A DNA stretch of 64,000 nt from Pandoraea iniqua. Its GTDB lineage: Bacteria > Pseudomonadota > Gammaproteobacteria > Burkholderiales > Burkholderiaceae. Of the stretch, positions 8,143-18,140 are shown in pieces. The first letter of the stretch is position 1. Each line of letters starts with the position of its first letter. The notes beneath the pieces are model-generated. The model was not told where the DNA came from. It worked only from the letters and a program-made list of their open reading frames with translations, and did no database searches. Position numbers and translations under genes: made by a program. Location of the stretch: positions 1,240,001 to 1,304,000 of the forward strand of contig NZ_CABPSF010000001.1 of the NCBI RefSeq assembly GCF_902459685.1, given 5' to 3'.

Positions 8143-8622
8143 TCAGTCTTCGAACGAAGCCATACCCGACTGTTGGTAGTTTTGCAGGCCGACCTTGGCG
8201 ATCAGTTCGATCTGCGTTTCCAGCCAGTCGATGTGCTCTTCCGTGTCGTGCAGGATTTCGTTGAAGATTTCGCGCGAGACGAAGTCCTTTACGGTTTCGC
8301 AGTGCGCCACGCCTTCCTTGCAGGTCTTCTGCGAGAGGTATTCCAGCTTCAGATCGCAAGCCAGAATCTCTTCCGTGTTCTCGCCGATGAGCAGCTTGTG
8401 CAGGTCTTGCAGGTTCGGCAGGCCGTCGAGCATGAAAATGCGCTCGATGAGCTTGTCGGCATGCTTCATCTCACCGATCGACTCGTCGTACTCGTGCTTG
8501 CCGAGCTTGTCGAGACCCCAGTGCTTGTACATGCGGGCGTGCAGAAAGTACTGGTTGATCGCAGTCAGTTCGTTGGTGAGCTGAGCGTTGAGGAGTTCGA
8601 GGACTTTCTTGTCGCCTTTCAT
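8143..8622 (-). CDS. bfr: Bacterioferritin
   Basis: A 159-residue ferritin-like four-helix protein that stores iron as a 24-mer with haem. Met52, the haem ligand between subunits, is present in EMKHAD. Ferroxidase ligands Glu18, Glu51, His54, Glu94 and His130 are present at the same numbers as in E. coli Bfr, but the position of Glu127 is Thr (HDTEEH, 125-130), with Glu at 128 and 129. Start ATG follows AGGGATCC. Its partner Bfd is encoded nearby, separated by murI. Its own transcript appears to end before murI. Confidence 0.93.
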   Translation of the reverse strand: MKGDKKVLELLNAQLTNELTAINQYFLHARMYKHWGLDKLGKHEYDESIGEMKHADKLIERIFMLDGLPNLQDLHKLLIGENTEEILACDLKLEYLSQKTCKEGVAHCETVKDFVSREIFNEILHDTEEHIDWLETQIELIAKVGLQNYQQSGMASFED

Positions 8623-8770
8623 TTCGGATCCCTATATGCAGTTGTGCAATTTGCAAGCGGTTGAACGATAGCCTGAAAAGCTCGGAAAGCCAAGCCCTGC
8701 AAGGCTTTTCGTGAACCGAGACACGAATGGTAACGCGATCCATTCGCGTTGCATTCGGCCTGTTTTCAAC

Positions 8771-8801
8771 AAGAAAAAGGCCCGGGCAGTGCCGGGCCTT
8801 T
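8771..8801 (-). terminator. Terminator after fumarase gene
   Basis: AAAGGCCCGG (8776-8785) pairs with CCGGGCCTTT (8792-8801), 6-nt loop. Leftward it runs into TTTTTCTTG, so it ends the fumarase transcript 36 bp after its stop. Confidence 0.85.
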
Positions 8802-8836
8802 GACTACAACGCCATTACGACAGCATTACGACAACA

Positions 8837-10360
8837 TTAGGCCGCTGCGACCGGAATTTTGCCGATCTTGGCTTGCCATTCCTTCGGACCGGTCTGGTGC
8901 ACCGACACGCCGGTGGAATCCACCGCGACAGTGACGGGCATGTCCTTCACGTCGAATTCGTAGATGGCTTCCATGCCGAGGTCTTCGAAGGCCAGCACGC
9001 GAGCGGCGCGAATCGCCTTCGACACCAGATAAGCGGCACCGCCCACGGCCATCAGGTACGCAGCCTTGTGCTTCTTGATCGCTTCGATGGCGGCCGGGCC
9101 ACGTTCCGACTTGCCGATCATGACCGCGAGGCCCGTCTTCGACAGCATCATGTCGGTGAACTTGTCCATGCGCGTGGACGTGGTCGGACCGGCCGGGCCG
9201 ACGACTTCGTCACGCACCGGATCCACCGGGCCCACGTAGTAAATCGCGCGGCCATTGAAGTCGACCGGCAGCGGCTCACCCTTGGCGATCATGTCGGCGA
9301 TGCGCTTGTGGGCGGCGTCGCGGCCGGTGAGCATCTTGCCCGACAGCAGCAGCGTCTGACCCGGCTTCCAGCTGGCGACTTCTTCCGGCGTGAGCGTGTC
9401 GAGGTCGACGCGCTTGCTCGTCTCGGTGTTCGGTTCCCAGTGCACGTTCGGCCAGGCGTCGAGCGACGGGGCGGCGAGGAACGAGGGGCCCGAGCCGTCG
9501 AGCGTGAAGTGCGCGTGACGCGTGGCGGCGCAGTTCGGGATCATGGCGACCGGCTTCGACGCGGCGTGCGTCGGGTAGTCGAGAATCTTCACGTCGAGCA
9601 CCGTGGCGAGGCCGCCGAGGCCTTGCGCGCCGATACCGAGGGCGTTGACCTTCTCGAACAGCTCGATACGCAGCTCTTCGTTCCAGTTCTGTGGGCCGCG
9701 CTTGATCAGGTCATGGATGTCGATCGGGTCCATGAGCGATTCCTTCGCGAGGACCATGGCCTTCTCAGCCGTGCCGCCGATACCGATGCCGAGCATGCCC
9801 GGCGGGCACCAGCCGGCGCCCATCGTCGGCACGGTCTTCACCACCCAGTCGACGATCGAGTCGGACGGGTTGAGCATCACGAACTTCGACTTGTTCTCCG
9901 AGCCGCCGCCCTTGGCTGCGACCGTGATGTCGACCTTGTCGCCTTCCACGATTTCGTAGTGGATGACGGCGGGCGTGTTGTCCTTCGTGTTCTTGCGGCC
10001 GCCTTCGGGCGGGGCAACGATCGAGGCGCGCAGCACGTTCTCGGGGTGCATGTAAGCCTGACGCACGCCTTCATTGATCATGTCCGTGAGGCTGCGCTTG
10101 GCATCCCACTGCACGTTCATGCCGACCTTCACGAAGACGGTCACGATACCGGTGTCCTGACACAGCGGGCGGCGGCCTTCGGCACACATGCGGCTGTTGG
10201 TCAGAATTTGCGCGATGGCATCCTTGGCGGCGGGGCTTTCTTCGGCCTCGTAGGCACGGCCCAGCGCTTGGATGTAATCGTCCGGATGGAAGTAGCTGAT
10301 GTACTGAAGGGCACCGGCGACGCTCTGAATGACGTCGTCTTCTTTAATGACGGTAGACAT
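8837..10360 (-). CDS. Fumarate hydratase, class I (iron-sulfur)
   Basis: A 507-residue single-chain class I fumarase, full length, interconverting fumarate and (S)-malate in the TCA cycle. The N-terminal alpha domain (about 10-290) has the cysteine motifs of the [4Fe-4S] cluster, including RRPLCQDTG near residue 65 and CAATRHAHF near 278; the C-terminal beta domain (about 320-490) has KMLTGRDAAHKR and YYVGPVDPVR. It is the FumA/FumB type, oxygen-sensitive, unlike FumC. Followed by its own terminator; the membrane protein gene upstream ends 37 bp before the start and may share the promoter. Confidence 0.93.
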   Translation of the reverse strand: MSTVIKEDDVIQSVAGALQYISYFHPDDYIQALGRAYEAEESPAAKDAIAQILTNSRMCAEGRRPLCQDTGIVTVFVKVGMNVQWDAKRSLTDMINEGVRQAYMHPENVLRASIVAPPEGGRKNTKDNTPAVIHYEIVEGDKVDITVAAKGGGSENKSKFVMLNPSDSIVDWVVKTVPTMGAGWCPPGMLGIGIGGTAEKAMVLAKESLMDPIDIHDLIKRGPQNWNEELRIELFEKVNALGIGAQGLGGLATVLDVKILDYPTHAASKPVAMIPNCAATRHAHFTLDGSGPSFLAAPSLDAWPNVHWEPNTETSKRVDLDTLTPEEVASWKPGQTLLLSGKMLTGRDAAHKRIADMIAKGEPLPVDFNGRAIYYVGPVDPVRDEVVGPAGPTTSTRMDKFTDMMLSKTGLAVMIGKSERGPAAIEAIKKHKAAYLMAVGGAAYLVSKAIRAARVLAFEDLGMEAIYEFDVKDMPVTVAVDSTGVSVHQTGPKEWQAKIGKIPVAAA

Positions 10361-10397
10361 GAAACGGCTCTCGACTTAGTGGGGACTTGGTGAGGAT

Positions 10398-10979
10398 TTA
10401 ATGGGTGTTGTTATTCGGTACAGCCGGTACAGCTTGGGGGGTAGCGTACGCCGGGGCGTGGCTGTCGTTGGTCATCTTGTTGACCACGGCCATCACGACG
10501 GCGGAAAGCAGGAACGAGATGTGGATGATGACTTGCCACATGATCGTGTGCGGCGTTTGCTGGGACGCATCGATAAACGTCTTGAGCAGGTGGATCGACG
10601 AGATGCTGATGAGCGCCATCGAGAGTTTCACCTTGAGCACGCCGGCGTTCACGTGATCGAGCCATTCGGGCTCGTCGGGGTGGCCTTCCACACCGAGGCG
10701 GGAGACGAAGGTCTCATAGCCGCCGATGATCACCATGATGAGCAGGTTCGAGATCATCACCACGTCGATCAGGCCGAGTACGACCAGCATGATCTGCGTT
10801 TCGTCGAAGCTGGCGGCGTGGGTGACGAGGTGCCAGAGTTCGGCGAGAAACTTGTAGACGTAGACGCCTTGCGCTGCGATCAGGCCGAGATAGAGCGGCA
10901 GTTGCAGCCAGCGGCTGAAGAAAATGATGCGGGGCAGCGGGCGCATCGGCGCGTCGGAGGAGCGGCCGGGAGTCGACAT
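10398..10979 (-). CDS. TIGR00645 / UPF0114 (YqhA-like) membrane protein
   Basis: A 193-residue protein with four predicted membrane segments: about 17-40, 58-85 ([26 protein letters not shown] spans it), 112-130 and 145-168. The [15 protein letters not shown] and GGYETFVS motifs are typical of YqhA. Function unknown; an inner-membrane location is predicted. Its stop lies 37 bp upstream of the fumarase start on the same strand, so the two are probably an operon. Confidence 0.88.
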   Translation of the reverse strand: MSTPGRSSDAPMRPLPRIIFFSRWLQLPLYLGLIAAQGVYVYKFLAELWHLVTHAASFDETQIMLVVLGLIDVVMISNLLIMVIIGGYETFVSRLGVEGHPDEPEWLDHVNAGVLKVKLSMALISISSIHLLKTFIDASQQTPHTIMWQVIIHISFLLSAVVMAVVNKMTNDSHAPAYATPQAVPAVPNNNTH

Positions 10980-11103
10980 GGCAATCTTGACGAAGTGGGG
11001 GACATTCGCCTGCGCCCGAAGCCGCAGGCCATTATTATCAAATCAACATCAAATCAAAGCATCCGGTCGGATTCGCGAGGCGAAATCCGACACCGGCGGC
11101 ATT

Positions 11104-12129
11104 TTACAACGTCTTGCCGGGCGAGCCGCCCTTATCCGTGGGTGCCGCGGCCAGTTTCTTGCTGGCGCCCGCACCGGGCATGGCGGCGAGCACGACACCC
11201 GAGACCGTCAGCGCCAGCGCTGCGCCTTGGGTGAACGTCAGCTGTTCGCCGAGAAACACGACCCCGTAGGCCGTGGCGGCCACCGGCACCATGGCGGTGA
11301 AAACGCCCGCCAGCTGGGCGCTCACGTGGCGAATGCCGCGCATCCAGAGGAAGAACGAGAACACGCTCGCGGCGAGCCCGTACCAGACGATGAGGGCCCA
11401 ATGGCCGGGTGTGAGCACCGAGTAATCCACGGCCATCAACCCCACGATGCCGAGCGGCAGCATCATCGCCCCGCCGAGCAGATGGGTGTACGCGCAGATA
11501 TCGATGGCCGAGAGTTCCGAGGCGAGGCGCTTGGAGACGATCACGTAGATCCCCTCACACACCACGGCGCCGAGCACCAGCAGATTCCCCAGCCATGCGT
11601 TGCCGGTGGAGCCGCTGCCACTGCCTGCCCCGTGAGCGTCGCCGCGAGAAAGATTCAGCAGCGCAACCCCGAGGATGGCCAGCCCGATGCTCACCAGCGT
11701 GCGCCGCGACGGGTGTTCCCGCAGCACGGCCCATGACAGCAGAGCGACACAGGCGGGCAGCGTGGCGGTGATCACCCCGGCGGCGGTGGCCGTGGTCTGA
11801 CGCACGCCGTAGAGCATCAGCAGGGTGAACAGAAACGTCCCGAAGAACGTCTGCACAAAAAGGTTGCGCCATTGCGACCGGGTGACGAGCCGCATTCTCG
11901 CCGGGCGATAACGGGGGGCGAGGGCGATGACGGCGATCACGAAGCGCCAGAGGGCAAAGGCGGCCACAGGCATGACGGCGACCATGGTTTTGCCGATGCC
12001 GACATTGGTGCCGACGAAGGTCATGGCGAGGGCCAGCGCGAAACTCGGAAAGCGGGCAAACAGCCGGTCGGTCGACGATGCCGACGCGTGGGCTGAAGGC
12101 GTGGATTGGGACGAAGAGGTCGAATTCAC
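11104..12129 (-). CDS. EamA-family (DMT) transporter
   Basis: I use the GTG at 12129 (GGAG 6-7 nt upstream), giving 341 residues; the longer frame to 12255 adds a Pro/Thr/Arg-rich stretch without homology. Ten hydrophobic segments in two EamA repeats are visible, the first near residues 30-160 and the second near 185-315, typical of the drug/metabolite transporter superfamily. Such proteins export amino acids, nucleosides or other metabolites; the substrate cannot be read. It is divergent from acs, with about 240 bp between the start codons. Confidence 0.88.
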   Translation of the reverse strand: MNSTSSSQSTPSAHASASSTDRLFARFPSFALALAMTFVGTNVGIGKTMVAVMPVAAFALWRFVIAVIALAPRYRPARMRLVTRSQWRNLFVQTFFGTFLFTLLMLYGVRQTTATAAGVITATLPACVALLSWAVLREHPSRRTLVSIGLAILGVALLNLSRGDAHGAGSGSGSTGNAWLGNLLVLGAVVCEGIYVIVSKRLASELSAIDICAYTHLLGGAMMLPLGIVGLMAVDYSVLTPGHWALIVWYGLAASVFSFFLWMRGIRHVSAQLAGVFTAMVPVAATAYGVVFLGEQLTFTQGAALALTVSGVVLAAMPGAGASKKLAAAPTDKGGSPGKTL

Positions 12130-12366
12130 GGGCGCTCCGGGCGAGTCCGGGGTTGGCGGGATAGGGATGATGCGGGTAGGATTGTAGCGAATACGCCACG
12201 GTCTGCTGCACCGCAGTGACGCGCTTGCGTGAGTCCCGCACGCGAGAGACGTCACGCGGGTGCACCAGTGTAAGGCGTTAGTAAGTCGCTCGTCTTAATG
12301 TGGCGTTAGCGATTTGTTTTGGCTTGATTGCAATCGTTTTTGCATATCCATAAGAGGGGACAACTC

Positions 12367-14349
12367 ATGGCAGCAATTGAATCGGTAATGCAGGAGCAGC
12401 GCATTTTCGCGCCGCCGCAGGCGCTTGTCGCCAAAGCGAACATCTCCGGCATGCCCGCCTATGAGGCGCTGTGCGCCGAGGCCGAGAAGGATTACGAGGG
12501 ATTCTGGGCGCGTCAGGCGCGCGAGAATCTGGCCTGGCACAAGCCGTTCACCAAAGTCCTCGACGAGACCAACGCCCCGTTCTACACGTGGTTCGAAGAT
12601 GGTCAGCTCAATGCGTCGTACAACTGTCTCGACCGCCAGATTGAAGCCGGTCTGGGCGACAAGAACGCCATTCTCTTTGAAGCCGACGACGGCACGGTGA
12701 CCCCGGTCACCTACCGCGACCTGCTGGCGCGCGTGAGCCGCTTTGCGAACGCGCTCAAGGCTCAGGGCGTGAAGAAGGGCGATCGCGTCGTGATTTACAT
12801 GCCGATGTCGATCGAAGGCGTCGTGGCCATGCAGGCCTGCGCACGGATCGGCGCGACGCACTCCGTCGTGTTCGGTGGCTTTTCGGCTAAGTCGCTGAAC
12901 GAGCGCGCGATCGACGCCGGCGCCGTGGCGATCATCACCGCCGACGAGCAGATGCGTGGCGGCAAGGCGCTGCCGCTCAAGGCCATCGTCGACGAGGCGC
13001 TGGCGATGGGCGGCTGCGATCACGTGAAGTCGGTGATCGTCTACCGTCGCACCGGCGGCAATGTGGCGATGCAGGCGGGCCGTGACCACGTGTTGCAAGA
13101 CTTGGTCGCGACGCAATCGGATCAGTGCGAGCCGGAGTGGGTGGGCGCGGAGCATCCGCTGTTCATCCTCTACACGTCGGGCTCGACGGGTAAGCCGAAG
13201 GGTGTGCAACACAGCACCGGCGGCTATCTGCTGTGGGCGTCGCTCACGATGCAGTGGACGTTCGACATCAAGCCGGACGACGTTTTCTGGTGCACGGCGG
13301 ATATCGGCTGGATTACCGGCCACACGTACATCGCTTACGGCCCGCTCGCGGTCGGTGCGACGCAGGTCGTGTTCGAAGGCGTGCCGACGTATCCGAATGC
13401 CGGGCGTTTCTGGGAGATGATCGGCCGCCACAAGGTGTCGGTGTTCTACACTGCGCCGACGGCGATTCGCTCGCTGATCAAGGCGGCCGAGCAGACGCCG
13501 GACGTGCATCCGAAGAAATACGATCTGTCGTCGCTGCGCATTCTCGGGTCGGTTGGTGAGCCGATCAATCCGGAAGCGTGGATGTGGTACTACGAAAACA
13601 TTGGTGGCGGCCGTTGCCCGATCGTCGATACTTGGTGGCAGACGGAGACTGGCGGTCATGTGATCACGCCGCTGCCGGGCGCGACGCCGCTGGTGCCGGG
13701 TTCGTGCACGCTGGGGTTGCCGGGGATCGACGTGGCGATTGTCGACGAAACGGGGCAAGACGTGCCGAACGGTCAGGGCGGCATGCTTGTGATCAAGCGC
13801 GCGTGGCCGTCGATGATTCGTACGATCTGGGGCGACCCGGAGCGTTACAAGTCGAGCTACTTCCCGCCTGAGTTGGGTGGGAAGATTTATCTGGCCGGCG
13901 ACGGTTCGATTCGCGATGCGAAGACCGGGTACTTCACGATCATGGGGCGTATCGACGACGTGCTGAACGTCTCGGGTCACCGCATGGGCACGATGGAGAT
14001 TGAGTCGGCGCTGGTGGCGAATCCGATCGTGGCGGAAGCTGCGGTGGTCGGCCGTCCGGACGACACGACGGGCGAGGCGATTGTCGCGTTCGTGGTGCTC
14101 AAGCGTTCGCGCCCGACGGGGGACGAGGCCAAGCAACTGGCGCTCGAACTGCGCAACTGGGTGGGCAAGGAGATCGGACCGATCGCCAAGCCGAAGGACA
14201 TCCGCTTCGGCGACAACCTGCCGAAGACGCGTTCGGGCAAGATCATGCGCCGTCTGTTGCGTGTGATCGCGAAGGGCGAGGAGATCACGCAGGACACCTC
14301 CACGCTTGAAAACCCGGCGATTCTCGATCAGTTGAAGCAAGCGCAGTGA
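12367..14349 (+). CDS. acs: Acetyl-CoA synthetase
   Basis: A 660-residue AMP-forming ligase making acetyl-CoA from acetate, ATP and CoA. The start at 12367 is preceded by AGAGGGG; upstream in-frame ATG at 12328 lacks a site. Motifs: [13 protein letters not shown] (P-loop, about 270-282), TWWQTETGG (about 423-431) and the C-terminal [10 protein letters not shown], whose Lys625 is the lysine acetylated to switch Acs off. It is followed about 230 bp downstream by a two-subunit sodium/solute symporter of the type often linked to acetate or other short acids, which suggests a shared role in acetate scavenging. Confidence 0.95.
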   Translation: MAAIESVMQEQRIFAPPQALVAKANISGMPAYEALCAEAEKDYEGFWARQARENLAWHKPFTKVLDETNAPFYTWFEDGQLNASYNCLDRQIEAGLGDKNAILFEADDGTVTPVTYRDLLARVSRFANALKAQGVKKGDRVVIYMPMSIEGVVAMQACARIGATHSVVFGGFSAKSLNERAIDAGAVAIITADEQMRGGKALPLKAIVDEALAMGGCDHVKSVIVYRRTGGNVAMQAGRDHVLQDLVATQSDQCEPEWVGAEHPLFILYTSGSTGKPKGVQHSTGGYLLWASLTMQWTFDIKPDDVFWCTADIGWITGHTYIAYGPLAVGATQVVFEGVPTYPNAGRFWEMIGRHKVSVFYTAPTAIRSLIKAAEQTPDVHPKKYDLSSLRILGSVGEPINPEAWMWYYENIGGGRCPIVDTWWQTETGGHVITPLPGATPLVPGSCTLGLPGIDVAIVDETGQDVPNGQGGMLVIKRAWPSMIRTIWGDPERYKSSYFPPELGGKIYLAGDGSIRDAKTGYFTIMGRIDDVLNVSGHRMGTMEIESALVANPIVAEAAVVGRPDDTTGEAIVAFVVLKRSRPTGDEAKQLALELRNWVGKEIGPIAKPKDIRFGDNLPKTRSGKIMRRLLRVIAKGEEITQDTSTLENPAILDQLKQAQ

Positions 14350-14577
14350 GTTGGCTGCGGCAACTGTGTCGCGGAGATTGATCCGGGCACAGTGCCGCAG
14401 GCTGCGAAAGCCGAGACAACTTCCTCGAAGCAATGTCTGTGGGGTTCCGTCAGGACTTGACGGGCCACGCGAGCGCCCATGGCGCGTAGACATTGCTGCA
14501 CCTCGGAACATGGCGATGATGAGTCTTCCGCTGCGTGCTGGCGGTACGTCGGTGCTGCGGAACGCCGGAGTGCGTCG

Positions 14578-15057
14578 ATGGTGAATCCCCCGAAAACCGA
14601 TGCCGGTGATCTGTCAGCAACGTCCGCACTGACGGACGGTTTGCCACGCGATTCGCATTGGCATCGAGAAGCGGCCGCGATTGCGGCGCGTCACTGGCAC
14701 CGCACGTTGTGGCTGGTGGCGGCGCTGATGACGATCGGCTTCGTGGTGACGTTCGTTCCGCAATTCTGGGCGCGCGAATGGATGTCGGTGCGATTTGCCG
14801 GCTGGCCGTTGCCGTTCTACATGGGCGCGCAGGGTTCGATCCTTATCGATATCGGATTAATCGTCATCTATGCGTTGGTCCAGCGTCGTAACGACGCACG
14901 ATATCGCGCTGACCTGCAAACTTTGCGCCGCGCACACACTGACAGCCTAGGGCTTGGCGATGCAGCGGTTTCCGGCATGTCCGGCGGCGCACAGGGCACT
15001 GCTTCCGCTTCTTCTCGCATGACTTCTCGCGCCGCGTCGGCGCCGACTTCCCGATGA
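14578..15057 (+). CDS. DUF4212 small subunit of sodium/solute symporter
   Basis: I chose ATG 14578 (GGAG 7 nt upstream), giving 159 residues; the family core HWHRTLWLVAALMTIGFVV begins near residue 40. Two membrane segments (about 42-62 and 82-103) flank the conserved PFYMGAQGS motif. TIGR03647/DUF4212 proteins are the small partners of TIGR03648 symporters, as YjcH is to ActP. The stop overlaps the start of the large subunit by 4 bp (ATGA), implying translational coupling. Confidence 0.88.
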   Translation: MVNPPKTDAGDLSATSALTDGLPRDSHWHREAAAIAARHWHRTLWLVAALMTIGFVVTFVPQFWAREWMSVRFAGWPLPFYMGAQGSILIDIGLIVIYALVQRRNDARYRADLQTLRRAHTDSLGLGDAAVSGMSGGAQGTASASSRMTSRAASAPTSR

Positions 15058-17072
15058 GTTACACGCGCAGGCTGCTGCGCTACTACCTGTATTACACGGC
15101 GGGTTTCTTCGCGTTCGTGCTGATGATCGGCTTGCTTGAGCGGGTCAACGGGCCGGGCGTATGGATCGGTTACGCGTTTCTGTTCGTGACCATTGCCGTC
15201 TACGCGGTAATCGGACTGATTTCCAGAACGTCAGATGCTACGGAGTACTACGTGGCAGGACGCCGCGTGCCACCGGTGTTCAACGGCATGGCGTGCGCGG
15301 CCGACTGGATGAGTGCGGCGTCGTTCATGGGATTGGCGGGTTCGTTGTACGTCTCGGGCTACGACGGCTTGGCCTATGTCATGGGATGGACGGGTGGCTA
15401 TTGTCTGGTAGCGTTTCTGCTGGCGCCGTACCTTCGCAAGATGGGGCGCTACACCGTGCCCGACTTTCTCGGCACGCGGTACGACAGCAATGTCGTGCGG
15501 GCGCTGGGGGTGTTCTCGACGATTCTGTGTTCGTTCGTGTATCTGGTGGCGCAGATTCAGGGCGTTGGGTTGATCGCGTCGCGCTTTATCGGCGTGGAAT
15601 TCACCATCGGCATCTTCTTCGGGCTGGCGGGCATTCTGGTGTGCTCGTTCCTCGGCGGGATGCGCGCGGTGACGTGGACGCAGGTGGCGCAGTACATCAT
15701 CATGATCACGGCGTTTCTCGTGCCGACGGCAATGATCGGACACCAGACTGGGCATGGATGGTTTCCGCAGTTCAGTTACGGGCAGGCGTTGGCAAAGGTG
15801 GAGGCGCTGGAGCGTGAGATTCAGCAGTCGATCCCCGAGCGAGAGGTGCGCGATTATTACCGGGAGCAGGGCGAGCAGATGCAGCGCCGGCTGGACGGTC
15901 TGCCGGACAGCTTCTACACCGAACGTGCGGAGCTGGAGCGCCAGTTGCTCGATACAAAGCGCCATAACGGCCCGCTGCGCGATGTGAAGGTGCTGGAAGC
16001 GAAGCTGGACGCGTTTCCGCGCGACGTGGGGGATGCACAGAACCAGTGGCTGGAGTTGCGCAATCAGTATGCGGAGCGAAGTGAGCCGCCGCACGCGATG
16101 ACGGAGCCATTCCCGGCGCGCGACGAGACGACGCGCAGTTCGCAGCGATTGAATTTTCTGTTGTTGATGGTGTGCCTGATGATTGGCACGGCGAGCTTGC
16201 CGCACATTCTCACGCGCTACGGCACGACAGCGACGGTGCAGGGGGCGCGCAGCTCGGTGGGCTGGACGCTGTTCTTCGTGGCGCTGTTGTACGTGAGCGC
16301 TCCGGCGTTGGCCGTGATGCTCAAGTACGACGTGCTGCTGCATCTGGTCGGGGCCCGATACGAGAACTTACCGGGATGGGTGATGCAGTGGCGGCACGCG
16401 ACGCCGGTGCAGTTAGATATTTCGGATGTTTATCGGGATGGCGTGGTGCAGTGGGGCGAAATCTGGATGCAGCCGGACATGCTCGTGCTTGCCGGGCCAG
16501 AGATCGCGGGGCTGCCGTATGTGATCTCAGGATTGGTGGCAGCGGGCGCGTTGGCGGCGGTGCTGTCGACGGCTGACGGGTTGTTGCTGACGATTGCGAA
16601 TGCGTTGTCGCACGACGTGTACTTCCACATGGTGGATCGCAATGCGTCGAGCCAGAAGCGGGTGACGACGTCGAAGATTCTGTTGCTGTGCGTGGCGATG
16701 TTTGCGTCTTACGTGACGTCGCTGAAACTGGGGAATATTTTGTTTCTGGTGGGTGCTGCGTTCTCGCTGGCGGCGTCGTGCCTATTCCCGGCGTTGGTGC
16801 TAGGGGTGTTCTGGAAACGAACGACGCGGCTGGGCGCGACGGCCGGGATGGTGAGTGGGTTGCTGGTGTGCGTGTACTACATCATGACGACGTATCCGTT
16901 CTTCACGAGGCTGACCGGGTTCGCGGGCGCCCGCTGGTGGGGCGTGGATCCGATAGCGGCCGGGGCGTTCGGCGTGCCGGTCGGGTTCGCCGTGGCGATC
17001 CTGTTCAGCTTGCTGGGCGGGCGCCCGAGCGAACGGGACGAGCATCTGGTGGACCACCTGCGGCGGCCGTAA
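15054..17072 (+). CDS. Sodium:solute symporter large subunit (TIGR03648 type)
   Basis: A 672-residue SSS-family transporter with about 13 membrane helices. The conserved SSS start (SDATEYYVAGRRVPPVFNG, 60-78) and WMSAASFMGLAG motif are present. Between helices, residues about 245-350 form a charged, heptad-rich insertion (ALEREIQQSIPEREVRDYY and following), absent from PutP or ActP but expected in this subfamily. It forms a pair with the overlapping small subunit. Position after acs suggests uptake of acetate or a related monocarboxylate; the substrate is inferred, not shown. Confidence 0.9.
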   Translation: MSYTRRLLRYYLYYTAGFFAFVLMIGLLERVNGPGVWIGYAFLFVTIAVYAVIGLISRTSDATEYYVAGRRVPPVFNGMACAADWMSAASFMGLAGSLYVSGYDGLAYVMGWTGGYCLVAFLLAPYLRKMGRYTVPDFLGTRYDSNVVRALGVFSTILCSFVYLVAQIQGVGLIASRFIGVEFTIGIFFGLAGILVCSFLGGMRAVTWTQVAQYIIMITAFLVPTAMIGHQTGHGWFPQFSYGQALAKVEALEREIQQSIPEREVRDYYREQGEQMQRRLDGLPDSFYTERAELERQLLDTKRHNGPLRDVKVLEAKLDAFPRDVGDAQNQWLELRNQYAERSEPPHAMTEPFPARDETTRSSQRLNFLLLMVCLMIGTASLPHILTRYGTTATVQGARSSVGWTLFFVALLYVSAPALAVMLKYDVLLHLVGARYENLPGWVMQWRHATPVQLDISDVYRDGVVQWGEIWMQPDMLVLAGPEIAGLPYVISGLVAAGALAAVLSTADGLLLTIANALSHDVYFHMVDRNASSQKRVTTSKILLLCVAMFASYVTSLKLGNILFLVGAAFSLAASCLFPALVLGVFWKRTTRLGATAGMVSGLLVCVYYIMTTYPFFTRLTGFAGARWWGVDPIAAGAFGVPVGFAVAILFSLLGGRPSERDEHLVDHLRRP

Positions 17073-17130
17073 GGAATAAATTTTGAAGGGGTAGCGGCGA
17101 AAGGGGGTGGGATATTCCCGGCGACCTGCT

Positions 17131-17136
17131 ATAATG
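17131..17136 (+). promoter_or_regulatory. -10 element of the tRNA-Ser promoter
   Basis: A perfect TATAAT ending 13 bp before the mature tRNA 5' end. The corresponding -35 is not a clear match. Confidence 0.6.
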
Positions 17137-17149
17137 CGCGACTCTTCAG

Positions 17150-17239
17150 GAGAGATGGATGAGCGGTTTAAGTCGCACGCCTGGAAAGCGTGTATAGGTT
17201 AATAGCCTATCGGGGGTTCGAATCCCCCTCTCTCCGCCA
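17150..17239 (+). tRNA. tRNA-Ser (anticodon GGA)
   Basis: A 90-nt class II tRNA. Acceptor stem GGAGAGA/TCTCTCC, anticodon arm CACGC-CTGGAAA-GCGTG (anticodon GGA), long variable arm (TATAGGTT AATAGCCTATC), T arm GGGGG-TTCGAAT-CCCCC, and an encoded CCA at 17237-17239. The accessory DNA described here begins immediately downstream, which fits the common use of tRNA-Ser genes as integration sites. Confidence 0.97.
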
Positions 17240-17247
17240 CAGATAAA

Positions 17248-17277
17248 CAAAGGGCTCCCCGTGCGGGAGCCCTTTGC
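17248..17277 (+). terminator. Terminator after tRNA-Ser
   Basis: Stem CAAAGGGCTCCC/GGGAGCCCTTTG with a 5-nt loop, starting 9 nt after the tRNA CCA. The trailing T-run is short. Confidence 0.8.
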
Positions 17278-17377
17278 ATTCCTGCTGTAAAAATCCCACC
17301 TATCTTGGAGCGGCGCATTGATCCGCGACGGCCTGCGGCGAGAGATCCCCGCGACATGCCGATATCCAGCCTCGGAA

Positions 17378-17596
17378 CTACGAAGCCGTTGCGTTGGACC
17401 TCAACTTACGGCACTCACCAACGAGCTCCGTAGCCAATTCGCCAAGCTCCCCGAACATCGCAACCAAGAATCTGTTGGGAATCTCCTTTCCGCTGTGCGT
17501 GGTGCATACCGCGAGAGCAAAGATGCGTTCGGAGAGTGTGCTGAGCTTGTCAGCCGACGTATGGGATAGGGAAATTGCGGAAGCGTGAGAAGTCAT
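17378..17596 (-). CDS. Small hypothetical protein
   Basis: A 72-residue frame with an ATG at 17596 and GAGG 8 nt upstream. It looks protein-like: a Ser/Thr-rich start, then amphipathic helices, LSERIFALAVCT (23-34) and FLVAMFGELGELATELVGE (43-61). The opposite-strand frame across the same bases is Arg/Cys-rich and less convincing. I recognise no family. It is the first thing after the tRNA in the accessory segment and points back toward the tRNA. Composition is more AT-rich than the core genes to the left. Confidence 0.45.
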   Translation of the reverse strand: MTSHASAISLSHTSADKLSTLSERIFALAVCTTHSGKEIPNRFLVAMFGELGELATELVGECRKLRSNATAS

Positions 17597-17989
17597 GCGG
17601 GGAACCTCGATCTAGTCAATTCTTGGACCCCGCCACCCGCTGCATTGCGCAGGGGTGGGCGGGCACTGGACTAGGTTAGCGAACCGCTGATGATTCGGAT
17701 TAGGCGGCACACCCGAAGGTGTCCCAATCCAGACCCGCCCGTGGACACGAAGGCGCGGCATTGCGCACACGAAAGCCGCAAACATCGCGGCCGTGTGCCC
17801 GAAAACATCGTTCAGGTCGCTAAACCCGGTCGCGTTTGGGGCGCGACGGGAACCAGCTTAGCTATCCGAAGATGTGGGCACCACGCGTTCAGAGTCGCAT
17901 TCTAGGGCACTCGTTGAAATTCAGAACATTCCGACGTCTCAATAGGGACTCTGCTTGAGGGGGGGCGTGGTCAGAGATACACATTGCCC
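17597..17989. other. Accessory intergenic DNA, nothing recognised
   Basis: About 390 bp with only short, Arg-rich open frames lacking ribosome sites. No repeat, RNA or integrase remnant recognised. Confidence 0.4.
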
Positions 17990-18014
17990 AAAAAACGGAG
18001 CCGAGGGCTCCGTT
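17990..18014 (-). terminator. Terminator of the sce7726/sce7725/RES operon
   Basis: Leftward, ACGGAGCC pairs with GGCTCCGT across a 3-nt loop (17995-18013) and runs into TTTTTGGG. It lies about 130 bp beyond the RES gene stop, on the same strand as that operon. Confidence 0.75.
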
Positions 18015-18140
18015 GACGTGCAGGCAGATATGGTTTTTATTCGTATTGCTTTACAAGCAAGTCGCTGCCAATAAATCCCAAGAGATATTGGGGGCATGAC
18101 AATGGTCGATGCGATTCAATCACTTAATTACGTAAGCGTG

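Noticed and set aside
12295-14511. 738-codon minus-strand frame opposite acs
   Set aside because: Arg/His-rich mirror frame over a certain acs gene.
14479-14577. Upstream extension of the DUF4212 subunit
   Set aside because: Cys/Arg-rich, no homology, and the internal ATG at 14578 has a better ribosome site.
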